A stretch of 11,763 nt of DNA from Chitinophagaceae bacterium (GCA_025362915.1 JANYEU010000294.1:1-11763), one strand, 5' to 3'; shown: positions 1 through 6,485, counted from the stretch's first letter. Numbers and translations are program-made. The notes: generated by a model not told the origin, from the sequence alone.

Positions 1-280
1 GTTCCAAGTTCTTAGCAATCATGTTTATGCCCAAGGTAGGATTGGTTATAAACACCAAATCATCCTTATCCGGCACATCAATATACGCCGCCAATGCAGC
101 CCGTGAGTTAGCCAAATTGTTTGCCCCTTCCACATTGATAAACTGTACAGATTCAAACTCCAGCAGTCTTTGCCAGTACTGATAGTTATCGAATATTGGT
201 TTGGCACAGGCCCCATACGAACCAAAGTTGAGGAAGTGTATATCTGGATTGATGAGGAACTTATCTTTCAGTGATTGCAT
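1..280 (-). CDS. Class-V fold PLP-dependent aminotransferase, N-terminal part only (cut by window edge)
   Basis: The minus strand is open from an ATG at 280-278 to the left edge, giving 93 residues beginning MQSLKDKFLINPDIHFLNFG. The N-terminal block FLNFGSYGACAKPIF (16-30), the helix containing NNLANSRAALAAYI (54-67) and the strand plus turn VFITNPTLGINM (76-87) resemble the start of the aminotransferase class-V superfamily, especially the isopenicillin-N-epimerase-like or cysteine-desulfurase-like branch. In that branch a 'TN.T.G.N' turn helps hold the PLP phosphate. The Schiff-base lysine lies beyond the window, so activity and substrate cannot be judged. The leader is A-rich (AAAAAAAGAAACA before the ATG) with no Shine-Dalgarno site. 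The gene diverges from the arginase-fold gene at 567. The superfamily call is fairly secure; the exact subfamily is inference. Confidence 0.8.
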   Translation of the reverse strand, partial: MQSLKDKFLINPDIHFLNFGSYGACAKPIFDNYQYWQRLLEFESVQFINVEGANNLANSRAALAAYIDVPDKDDLVFITNPTLGINMIAKNLE

Positions 281-566
281 TGTTTCTTTTTTTCAAATAT
301 ATAATAATGATTAAAGATTTGAAGGGAAGAAATGATTTATTGTACTAATAATGCTACTAGAATAGTAAAGACCCTATTATCGATGCCACACGTGAAACAC
401 TTTCCTTTACATTATAAACAGGGTACTTGGCACACAAACCATAACGGTACAAATTGTGGGATAATGCAGTTATAAGTAAGAAGTTATGAGTAAAATAAAA
501 GACTATTTACACACAATTAATTTATTGAACGTGTAATAAAGTATGTTTGTTTCCTAACTAGAAACT
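281..566. other. Divergent intergenic spacer with no gene
   Basis: This 286-bp AT-rich region separates the divergent genes starting at 280 (minus) and 567 (plus), so it should hold both promoters. On the minus strand TATATTTG (294-301) fits TAnnTTTG, but it lies so close to the ATG that the leader would be under about 10 nt, and no matching -33 box is visible. A small perfect palindrome (TACTA, GAA, TAGTA) lies at 355-367. No ORF or RNA gene is apparent. Confidence 0.6.
542..549 (+). promoter_or_regulatory. Candidate Bacteroidota -7 promoter element for the arginase-fold gene
   Basis: TATGTTTG matches the Bacteroidota primary-sigma -7 consensus TAnnTTTG and lies 17 nt before the ATG at 567. 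An ATTG at 524-527 could serve as the -33 box, but its 14-nt spacing is shorter than usual. The call rests on motif only. Confidence 0.35.
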
Positions 567-1697
567 ATGAGTTTAGATACAATTATTGATTTTCTGGAGC
601 CAATCAACCGTTATGAACTAAGTAATGATGTGGGTTTTAAAGATACGCAACTAGGGCGGCATATAAATGCGTATGAGGAAGAATTTCCTGATGTATCGAA
701 TGCCGACATGGTATTAATTGGCTGTGGCGAAATGCGTGGAGAAGGAGGCATAAACAATACTGACGGACCCAATGCGGTACGTAGTGAATTTTACAACCTT
801 TTTCATTGGCACAAGAACGTGATTGTAGCCGACATTGGTAACGTAAAAGTAGGTGCCAGCATTCAAGATACTTATGCTGCATTAAAAACAATGGTTAGTG
901 AATTGATTGAACAGGGCAAACGGGTAGTGATATTGGGGGGAAGCCACGATGTAACGTTGGCTCAATATGCTGCCTACACATCGCTGGAGAAAATAATAGA
1001 AGCTACCTGCGTTGATGCACGGATAGACCTAAACATGGATAGTGTGCTGCCGGCAGATAACTTTTTGATGGAATTATTGACAGGTGTACCCAATTTTATA
1101 CGGCATTATAACCACATTGGCTTCCAGAGTTACCTTGTACATCCACAAATGCTAGAAGTGATAGACAGCTTGCGTTTCGACTGTTTTAGGGTTGGTAAGG
1201 TGAAGGAGAATATAGAAGAAATGGAACCACCTATTAGGAATAGCAACATGCTTAGCTTTGACATTGCATCCATACAACACGCCCACGCACCCGCAAACAG
1301 GTTAAGTCCGAATGGTTTTACGGGAGAAGAGGCCTGTACCCTGATGCAATACGCCGGGATGAGCCGAAACATGAGTAGCATTGGGATATATGGCTATAAC
1401 CCATCGCTGGATACCGATAGCCTGACGGCGAAACAGATAAGCCATTTGCTTTGGTATATAATGGATGGCATTCACAAAGGAAAACAGGAAGCATTACTGG
1501 AAAACAGGGATGACTTTTTTGAATTTACGATGGCATTTGCCGAAGTACAGACTGTTTTTCTGCAAAGCAAAAAGACAGGCAGATGGTGGATGCAACTGCA
1601 TGATGGACAATTTGTAGCTTGCAGTAAACTGGATTATCTAATTGCCTGTAATAACGAAATACCCGAACGTTGGTTGCGGGCGATGGAAAGAAACTAG
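567..1697 (+). CDS. Arginase/formimidoylglutamase-fold protein with degenerate metal site
   Basis: This 376-residue protein belongs to the ureohydrolase (arginase, agmatinase, formimidoylglutamase) superfamily. Visible landmarks are MVLIGCGEMRGEGGINNTDG (48-67), VVILGGSHDVTLA (120-132), CVDARIDL (148-155), MLSFDIASIQ (228-237) and NGFTGEEACTLMQYAG (249-264), in the order expected for the family. Active members bind two Mn ions through a His in GG.H, the motif D.H.D, and the motif D.D. Here H127, D150, D154 and D232 are kept, but the D.H.D histidine is Arg (R152) and the second Asp of D.D is Ala (A234). A normal binuclear centre therefore looks unlikely. The final ~60 residues form an extension (TGRWWMQLHDGQFVACSK). 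Such genes are usually annotated as formimidoylglutamase in Bacteroidota, but no other histidine-degradation gene is present here. It may be a non-hydrolytic or differently metallated paralogue. The fold is confident; the activity is not. Confidence 0.75.
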   Translation: MSLDTIIDFLEPINRYELSNDVGFKDTQLGRHINAYEEEFPDVSNADMVLIGCGEMRGEGGINNTDGPNAVRSEFYNLFHWHKNVIVADIGNVKVGASIQDTYAALKTMVSELIEQGKRVVILGGSHDVTLAQYAAYTSLEKIIEATCVDARIDLNMDSVLPADNFLMELLTGVPNFIRHYNHIGFQSYLVHPQMLEVIDSLRFDCFRVGKVKENIEEMEPPIRNSNMLSFDIASIQHAHAPANRLSPNGFTGEEACTLMQYAGMSRNMSSIGIYGYNPSLDTDSLTAKQISHLLWYIMDGIHKGKQEALLENRDDFFEFTMAFAEVQTVFLQSKKTGRWWMQLHDGQFVACSKLDYLIACNNEIPERWLRAMERN

Positions 1698-1700
1698 TTA

Positions 1701-1732
1701 TTTAGATATTAGATAGGAGATAGGAGTTATGT
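1701..1732 (+). repeat. Left arm of the IVP cassette, made of 7-bp units
   Basis: After TTTA, the arm reads as consecutive heptamers GATATTA, GATAGGA, GATAGGA and GTTATGT (1705-1732). It is the imperfect inverse of the right arm at 2131-2162, and the outer 12 bp are perfectly complementary. Confidence 0.75.
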
Positions 1733-1758
1733 AGAATATAAAAAATAAAAACAGTATT

Positions 1759-2133
1759 ATGATAGTGCAGAATAGTATTTTGAGAAAGAAAAGTTTTGTA
1801 TTTGCAATCCGTATTGTCAATCTATATAAATATCTAACTGACATAAAGAAAGAGTATGTGATGAGCAAACAGTTGCTGAGAAGTGGAACATCAATTGGCG
1901 CATTGATACGGGAGGCACAAAACGCTGAAAGTGATAAAGATTTCATACATAAATTAGGCATATCACAAAAAGAATGTGACGAATCATTATACTGGATGAG
2001 ATTACTTAAAGAGACAGATTACTTGACAATGCTAGAATTTGAAAGTATAGATATGGAGGGAATAGAATTATTAAAGATGTTAAAAAGCTCAATAGTAACC
2101 TCCAAGAAAAAGCAGAGCATAACCCATAATTAA
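1759..2133 (+). CDS. Four-helix-bundle protein, 23S rRNA intervening-sequence (IVP/S23) family
   Basis: This 124-residue protein has the family signature: KSFVFAIRIVNLYKYL (11-26), the core QLLRSGTSIGALIREA (38-53), then DFIHKLGISQKECDESLYWM (61-80) and a final helix around 94-113. Length and all four helices fit complete members, and the ATG at 1759 gives the usual short lead before the first helix. Family members were first seen encoded inside 23S rRNA intervening sequences and are common as stand-alone genes in Bacteroidota. Their biochemical role is not established; a nucleic-acid-binding role is suspected from the related Avd accessory protein of diversity-generating retroelements. Only 26 nt separate the left repeat arm from the ATG, and the TAA stop (2131-2133) lies inside the right arm, so the gene is the sole content of the cassette. 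No reverse transcriptase is nearby. Confidence 0.9.
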   Translation: MIVQNSILRKKSFVFAIRIVNLYKYLTDIKKEYVMSKQLLRSGTSIGALIREAQNAESDKDFIHKLGISQKECDESLYWMRLLKETDYLTMLEFESIDMEGIELLKMLKSSIVTSKKKQSITHN

Positions 2134-2162
2134 TATCTACTATCTCATAACTAATATCTAAA
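2131..2162 (-). repeat. Right arm of the IVP cassette, made of 7-bp units
   Basis: Read on the minus strand after the leading TTTA, this is GATATTA (2158-2152), GTTATGA (2151-2145), GATAGTA (2144-2138) and GATATTA (2137-2131). The innermost unit contains the complement of the IVP stop codon. A 17-nt stretch (2133-2149, ATATCTACTATCTCATA) is identical to 3393-3409 in the stand-alone palindrome downstream. Confidence 0.75.
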
Positions 2163-2165
2163 GAA

Positions 2166-3356
2166 TTGTCTTTAAGAAACATTTTTCTACAGCATATTGC
2201 ACAAACATCTCCCGCCCCCATTGGTTTGGAAATGGAAAGGGCTGAGGGTATCTATATTTACGATACCGATGGGAAGGAATATATTGATATGATTAGTGGC
2301 TTTAGCGTTGCCAATATTGGTCATGGTCACCCAAAAGTGATACAGGCAGTGCAAGAACAAGCGGCCAAGTACATGCATCTGATAGTTTATGGAGAGTATA
2401 TCCAGCAGCCACAAGTGGCTTATGCCAAACTGCTAACCCAATTACTTCCACCTTCTTTAAACTGTGTTTATTTTACCAATAGCGGTACAGAAGCTACAGA
2501 AGGTGCCATAAAATTGGCTAAAAGAGTAACTAATAGAAGCAAGATTATAAGTTTTAACAAAGCATATCATGGTAGTACTCAAGGTGCATTGAGCGTGATG
2601 GGGGACGAATATTTCAGGAATGCCTATCGCCCGTTATTACCCGATATATTTCATTTTGATTTCAATAGCGATGAGGCAATTGAAGCAATTGATAGTAACA
2701 CTGCTTGTGTTATAATGGAAACGGTGCAGGCTGAAGCCGGCATTGTAAAACCAGATACAGATTGGATAAAAGCTCTTAGAAAGAAGTGTGACAAACATCG
2801 TGTATTGCTGATATTGGATGAAATACAGGCGGGTTTTGGCAGAACTGGAAGCCTTTGGGCATTTGAACAATATGATATTGTACCGGATATTTTATTACTA
2901 GGGAAAGCACTTGGGGGAGGAATGCCACTTGGTGCATTTGTGGCTGATAAAAGGTTGATGGACTGTTTTACTTATAACCCTGTATTAGGACATATAACTA
3001 CGTTTGGGGGGCATCCGGTAAGCTGTGCAGCAGGGATGGCAGGGTTGGAGGTATTGCTGGAAGGGAATTGTATAGATGCGATAAAAGCAAAGGAAGAATT
3101 GATGGTGGATTTGATTCAACATCCTGCCATTATAACCAAAAGAAGCTGTGGACTGTGGATGGCCGTGGAGTTTGATAGCTTTGAAACAAATCATGCAGTA
3201 ATAAAGAAGTGTATTGAGAAGGGTTTGATTTCTGATTGGTTTCTTTTCAATGATAAAAGTATGCGAATAGCTCCACCTCTTATCATTACGGAAGAAGAAT
3301 TACGTAAAATGTGCGGATTGATTATGGAAAGCATGGAGGAAATTGATATGAGATAG
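2166..3356 (+). CDS. Class-III PLP-dependent aminotransferase (ArgD/ornithine-aminotransferase-like)
   Basis: This 396-residue protein is a complete fold-type I, class-III aminotransferase. It has TNSGTEATEGAIKLAKR (104-120) for PLP phosphate, AYHGST (133-138), METVQAEAG (184-192), LILDEIQAGFGRTG (215-228) with D218 for the pyridine nitrogen, LGKALGGGMPLGA (245-257) with Schiff-base K247, and TTFGGHPVSCAAG (278-290). It moves an amino group between an omega-amino substrate and a 2-oxoacid; the substrate cannot be read from sequence. The start chosen is TTG at 2166, because an in-frame TAA lies at 2148-2150, no ATG occurs before 2232, and starting at 2232 would lose the LFLQH-like N-terminal helix and TSPAPIGLE typical of the family. 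The TTG is four bases past the repeat arm of the upstream cassette. At the 3' end, codons 394-396 (D-M-R) and the TAG fall inside another repeat arm. Convergent with yicC. Confidence 0.88.
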   Translation: MSLRNIFLQHIAQTSPAPIGLEMERAEGIYIYDTDGKEYIDMISGFSVANIGHGHPKVIQAVQEQAAKYMHLIVYGEYIQQPQVAYAKLLTQLLPPSLNCVYFTNSGTEATEGAIKLAKRVTNRSKIISFNKAYHGSTQGALSVMGDEYFRNAYRPLLPDIFHFDFNSDEAIEAIDSNTACVIMETVQAEAGIVKPDTDWIKALRKKCDKHRVLLILDEIQAGFGRTGSLWAFEQYDIVPDILLLGKALGGGMPLGAFVADKRLMDCFTYNPVLGHITTFGGHPVSCAAGMAGLEVLLEGNCIDAIKAKEELMVDLIQHPAIITKRSCGLWMAVEFDSFETNHAVIKKCIEKGLISDWFLFNDKSMRIAPPLIITEEELRKMCGLIMESMEEIDMR

Positions 3357-3411
3357 TAGATATGAGTTGTTAGTAGCACTAAATTATAACTCATATCTAC
3401 TATCTCATATC
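3345..3411. repeat. Stand-alone palindrome: 24-bp perfect inverted repeat, 19-nt loop
   Basis: Arm 3345-3368 is exactly complementary to 3388-3411. Each arm is heptamers GATATGA, GATAGTA and GATATGA followed by GTT. One more G-U and one U-A pair could extend the stem inward. The arms belong to the same family as those of the IVP cassette (17-nt identity with 2133-2149) but enclose no ORF. It occupies nearly the whole gap between the convergent aminotransferase and yicC genes. It could act as a processing or transcription-ending hairpin for both strands, although no long U-tract follows it. Confidence 0.85.
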
Positions 3412-3415
3412 TTGC

Positions 3416-4291
3416 TTACAGTACATTTAGCACTTGCTCTTTTGCTTTCTCTAATTCATCTTTCATTAATACCACGCATTTTTGTATTTCTGAATCATAC
3501 GCTTTTGATCCTGTAGTGTTAATCTCCCGCCCAAACTCCTGTAACAAGAAAGAAAGACGCTTACCCTTGCTTTTGTCTTTTTCTTCCAAAACTGTTTTAA
3601 AATAGCTGATGTGGTTTTTCAAGCGTACCTGTTCTTCGCTAATATCTATCTTTTCAATGTAATAAATCAATTCCTGCTCTAATCTGTTAGCATCATAATT
3701 TTCTTTGCCTACCCTTTCTTCAAGCAGTTTGGTAAGGTTATCCTTGGTCTTTTGCCTTCTATTTGGCTCAAGGGTAACAATAGTGGCACTATGTTTTTCT
3801 ATGTTAGAAAGGCGGAGTAACATATCTGTTTCAATGGATTTCCCTTCATCAAGGCGATGTACATTGAGGTCGGTAATGGCAGCTAATAGTACTTCTTTAA
3901 ACCGAATCCAATCAGCTTCGTCCAATACTTCTGTTGAACTCATTACTATCTCAGGCAATCTTAGTATTGTGGCCAATAATTGCTGCTTATCGGCATTCAA
4001 TTCGTCCGCTATTTGAACAACAGAAGTATAATAAGCTTTCAATAAATCAGTATTAATACTTACAGGCTTCGCTATTCCATTCTGCTTGATGGTAATAAAA
4101 CATTCCACACTGCCACGCTCCAATGCCTCATTAAGTATCGTTCTCACATCAAACTCATACGGTTTTAATAATGCCGGCAACTGTATCCGCAAATCGAATT
4201 GTTTTCCATTCAGGGAACGCAACTCAATCAAAAAAACCTTGTCGCCTATTGTTTGTTCAGCGCGACCATAACCAGTCATTGAATAAAGCAT
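3416..4291 (-). CDS. yicC: YicC-family endoribonuclease
   Basis: This 291-residue protein matches YicC along its full length. The N-terminal domain has SMTGYGR (4-10), ELRSLNGKQFDLRI (23-36) and ALERGSVE (56-63). The C-terminal DUF1732 part has DISEEQVRLKNHI (216-228), GKRLSFLLQEFGREI (243-257) and GSKAYDSEI (261-269). YicC proteins are cytoplasmic oligomeric RNases; the E. coli member is linked to sRNA turnover and stationary-phase survival. The ATG at 4291 gives the standard start two or three residues before SMTG. Upstream, TATTTTG (4324-4318, minus strand) is a weak -7-like site. The gene follows the sus operon terminator in the same direction, so it probably has its own promoter. In many Bacteroidota yicC is followed by gmk and nadD; here its 3' end meets a palindrome and a convergent aminotransferase instead. 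Confidence 0.95.
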   Translation of the reverse strand: MLYSMTGYGRAEQTIGDKVFLIELRSLNGKQFDLRIQLPALLKPYEFDVRTILNEALERGSVECFITIKQNGIAKPVSINTDLLKAYYTSVVQIADELNADKQQLLATILRLPEIVMSSTEVLDEADWIRFKEVLLAAITDLNVHRLDEGKSIETDMLLRLSNIEKHSATIVTLEPNRRQKTKDNLTKLLEERVGKENYDANRLEQELIYYIEKIDISEEQVRLKNHISYFKTVLEEKDKSKGKRLSFLLQEFGREINTTGSKAYDSEIQKCVVLMKDELEKAKEQVLNVL

Positions 4292-4389
4292 TTTGCGTTA
4301 TTTTTAAAGTGATGTTTCAAAATAGCAAAGCCCATTTGGCTTATCATCTTAAAGAGAGCGGGTAAAAATAACTTAAATGATGATTGGAT

Positions 4390-4426
4390 AAAAAACAAAA
4401 TCGGCCTTGCATAAGCAAAGCCGATT
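4390..4426 (-). terminator. Intrinsic terminator of the sus-like operon
   Basis: On the minus strand a 12-bp stem (AATCGGCTTTGC with GCAAGGCCGATT, one G-U pair) closes a TTAT loop at 4426-4399 and runs straight into a T-rich tract (TTTTGTTTTTT, 4400-4390). It starts 28 nt after the last operon stop codon and lies before the yicC start. Confidence 0.9.
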
Positions 4427-4454
4427 AAAGGGTGTGAAATAAATAGTTAAAACC

Positions 4455-5582
4455 CTATTTCGGGGTGACAGTATATTTAGATGTAATAAAATTTACTACT
4501 ACCTTATAATTACCACTTGCTGTAGGGGCGGGTGTGTTAGAACCAGGAACGCTATTGTCAGCAAATAAAGCACCACCAGTAGCAGATGCTCCACCAAATT
4601 TATGACCCCAATCACCATTCTTAGGCAAGAACAAATATGAGCCAGAAGATGCCAAAGTCAAAGTCAATTCGAAAACACCACTGTTGTCCTGGGTAAATTG
4701 TTGTGATGGAACTGGAACGGGATTAGCCCAACCACCTGGCGTAGCATCACCCACTGCATATAGACTATCTGTAAAACTTCCTACAAAAGGAGTTACAGAA
4801 TATGTACCATGTTGAAAGTCAACAATAATTATATAAGTACCCGAAACAGCAGGAGCAGGAGTATTGGAACCAGGAACAGCATTATCAACCAACAAAGTAC
4901 CGCCAGATACAGAAGCTCCACCATATTTATGATCCCAACTACCATTTACGGGAAGAATCAGGTATTGATTGCCGCCAATTAAATTAAATACACCACCGTA
5001 AGTCACAGAATCTAACTGCGCAAACTGTTGAGAAGGTGCAGGAACAGGGTTAGCCCAACCACCTTGTGTTGCATCTCCTACCAAGAATAATGTACCAGAA
5101 GCTGGTGGATTAATAACTGGAGGGATTACATAAGGCGTCATATTTACCGTAATTGTATTAGACGTAAGCGCAACATTATTGTTGGCATAAGAAGAAACTA
5201 CCCGGATATCAACATTATATGCCACTTTAAATTTAAAGCCAAAACTTAGGAGTACATCGTTTAGTTGTTTTGCAGTTAGTGTATCTTTCAATGCCCCAGA
5301 TACAACAAAAGAAGCTGCTTCAGAAAAATTCCTTCCAGAAGAATCAATCTGAATTAGGTACCTCACACTACTGGAATCAGTTGCATAAGATGGATTTGTC
5401 CATTTTAAGACTAAAGCAGGTTTGGATGAATCTGAAGCAAGTGGTGCAATCTTGGTTGCAGAAGAACTTAATACACTTGCATTACCTGCCGAAGCAAAAG
5501 TTACTGTATCTTTTTTATCACAACCAGTAATCAATCCTATGACAACTGTTGATAAAATCAGGTATTTTATGATATGTTTCAT
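4455..5582 (-). CDS. SusE/SusF-like outer-membrane lipoprotein with two tandem CBM-like domains
   Basis: This 375-residue protein starts with a lipoprotein signal peptide (MKHIIKYLILSTVVIGLITG, lipobox LITGC, lipidated Cys21). A SusE-type N-terminal Ig-like domain follows (~25-150, including LKWTNPSYATDSSSVRYLIQID-like strands), then a Pro-rich linker (153-161, IPPVINPPA). Two similar carbohydrate-binding modules occupy ~163-265 and ~272-374. Both contain GGWANPVPxPSQQF and GGAS..GG.L..DN.VPGSNTPAP, with candidate sugar-stacking Trp at 176 and 216 (repeat 1) and 285 and 325 (repeat 2). In Bacteroides, SusE and SusF sit on the cell surface and hold starch through such modules. This is the last gene of the operon, 24 bp after the preceding lipoprotein gene and followed by the terminator. 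The alpha-glucan ligand is inferred from family only. Confidence 0.88.
   Translation of the reverse strand: MKHIIKYLILSTVVIGLITGCDKKDTVTFASAGNASVLSSSATKIAPLASDSSKPALVLKWTNPSYATDSSSVRYLIQIDSSGRNFSEAASFVVSGALKDTLTAKQLNDVLLSFGFKFKVAYNVDIRVVSSYANNNVALTSNTITVNMTPYVIPPVINPPASGTLFLVGDATQGGWANPVPAPSQQFAQLDSVTYGGVFNLIGGNQYLILPVNGSWDHKYGGASVSGGTLLVDNAVPGSNTPAPAVSGTYIIIVDFQHGTYSVTPFVGSFTDSLYAVGDATPGGWANPVPVPSQQFTQDNSGVFELTLTLASSGSYLFLPKNGDWGHKFGGASATGGALFADNSVPGSNTPAPTASGNYKVVVNFITSKYTVTPK
4461..5096 (-). repeat. Internal tandem duplication encoding two CBM-like modules
   Basis: Two units of about 309 bp (5096-4788 and 4769-4461) encode modules that share most residues in their first and last thirds: VGDAT.GGWANPVP.PSQQF (168-187 and 277-296), and the GGAS to SG.Y block (221-250 and 330-359). 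The middle sections (188-210 and 297-319) differ more. Confidence 0.8.
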
Positions 5583-5606
5583 ACTATTTTTTATTAAGAT
5601 TAAAAA

Positions 5607-6461
5607 TTAATGCAATGCAACTGTAAATTTACCAGTCTGAAAGTTTACGTCAATATCATAAGTACCGCTGGTGGGAGGTGCAAGATTATTGTTTCCATTG
5701 GAGATGAAAGATCCACCGTAAATCTCCGTTGGATCATCCTGTGTTGCAACACTCCATTGTTCTCCCCAAGAACCACTTTTGGCAATAAGCTTATACTCCC
5801 CTGCACCAATTAAAGGAATTGTTATCTTGTACTCAGTTGGGCTAACTTGTGTAAACTGTTGAATTGAAAGATTAGAAGCATCAATTGGGTTATTCCAACC
5901 AGATGCAGAGCCTCCAGGTGTAGCAGAACCAACTATAAACAATGTGCCCGTAGTGGGTGGTGTAATTAATGGTGGTGGGGCGTAAGGCGTTACATCAAAG
6001 CTTAAGGAATTAGAAATCAATTGAGCTTGATTTGTTCCAAGTGAAGTAATTAGCCTAACTTGAATTTTATGGTTCTGCCCAAATGCAAGACCCAATTTAC
6101 CAGCAATCAATTTATTCAGGTCTTTAACTGTCATTGAAGTACTTAAACCTAAATCCCCAGTTACTGTTTGTAGTGCAGGATTTGAAAAATTTGAACCAAC
6201 AGTATCAACTTGAATACTATAAGTAACGTTCTGAGAACTAATCCCATTACTAAATATATAGTTTGGATTCGTGTAAGCAAAGGTTATAGCAGTGCTTAAA
6301 GAATCAGATGGCACAAGAGGAATTGTATCCTTTAAATTGGCAGACAATACCGAAGTGGTACCGCCTTCATAAAAGACTTGAGTCTCTTGCTTTTTGCAAG
6401 AACCTAATAGCAGTAAACTCAACCCAATTGGTATTAGTAATTTATTCAAATATTGTTTCAT
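5607..6461 (-). CDS. susE: SusE-like outer-membrane lipoprotein with one CBM-like domain
   Basis: This 284-residue protein has a lipoprotein signal peptide ending LLGSC (lipidated Cys22, followed by KKQE). The SusE Ig-like N-terminal domain (~28-160) contains FAYTNPNYIF (61-70), YSIQVDTVGSNF (81-92) and a C-terminal strand SLSFDVTPYAPPP (152-164). A single carbohydrate-binding module (~172-284) starts GTLFIVGSATPGG, with Trp at 189, 232 and 236 as possible ligand-stacking residues. It is a paralogue of the next gene in the operon, which has two such modules. The gap to susD is 24 bp and the leader is AT-only without a Shine-Dalgarno site. The expected role is surface binding of the glycan fed to the SusCD pore; an alpha-glucan is likely from family precedent. 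Confidence 0.88.
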   Translation of the reverse strand: MKQYLNKLLIPIGLSLLLLGSCKKQETQVFYEGGTTSVLSANLKDTIPLVPSDSLSTAITFAYTNPNYIFSNGISSQNVTYSIQVDTVGSNFSNPALQTVTGDLGLSTSMTVKDLNKLIAGKLGLAFGQNHKIQVRLITSLGTNQAQLISNSLSFDVTPYAPPPLITPPTTGTLFIVGSATPGGSASGWNNPIDASNLSIQQFTQVSPTEYKITIPLIGAGEYKLIAKSGSWGEQWSVATQDDPTEIYGGSFISNGNNNLAPPTSGTYDIDVNFQTGKFTVALH

Positions 6462-6485
6462 AATAGTTTATTTAAATTTTATAAA

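Larger units (their letters stand above)
1698..2165 (+). mobile_element. IVS-like cassette: inverted repeats enclosing a four-helix-bundle (S23/IVP) gene
   Basis: The segment between the arginase-fold stop (1695-1697) and the aminotransferase start (2166) consists almost entirely of left arm, ORF and right arm. The arms pair perfectly over 12 bp at the outer end (1701-1712 with 2151-2162), and over 25 of 30 positions for 1702-1731 against 2132-2161. The right arm overlaps the ORF stop codon. Known 23S rRNA intervening sequences, for example in Leptospira and Coxiella, have this design: a few hundred bp, complementary ends, and an ORF for a protein of about 110-130 residues from this same family. 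Here it lies between two protein genes instead of inside rRNA. Mobility is inference; no clear target-site duplication is visible. Confidence 0.5.

Noticed and set aside
1698..2165. Diversity-generating retroelement (the small helical protein as Avd)
   Set aside because: No reverse transcriptase, template repeat or variable repeat is present, and the protein fits the S23/IVP branch better than Avd.
2232..2234. ATG at codon 23 as the aminotransferase start
   Set aside because: It would remove the N-terminal helix and the TSPAPIGLE segment, which look conserved and in frame from the TTG at 2166.
3345..3411. CRISPR-like repeat or ordinary intrinsic terminator
   Set aside because: There is a single inverted pair with no spacer series. 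The stem is very AT-rich and lacks a following U-tract on either strand, so a classical Rho-independent terminator is not supported.
3705..4365. Plus-strand ORFs opposite yicC
   Set aside because: They are antisense to a fully conserved gene, with compositions typical of shadow frames and no family resemblance.
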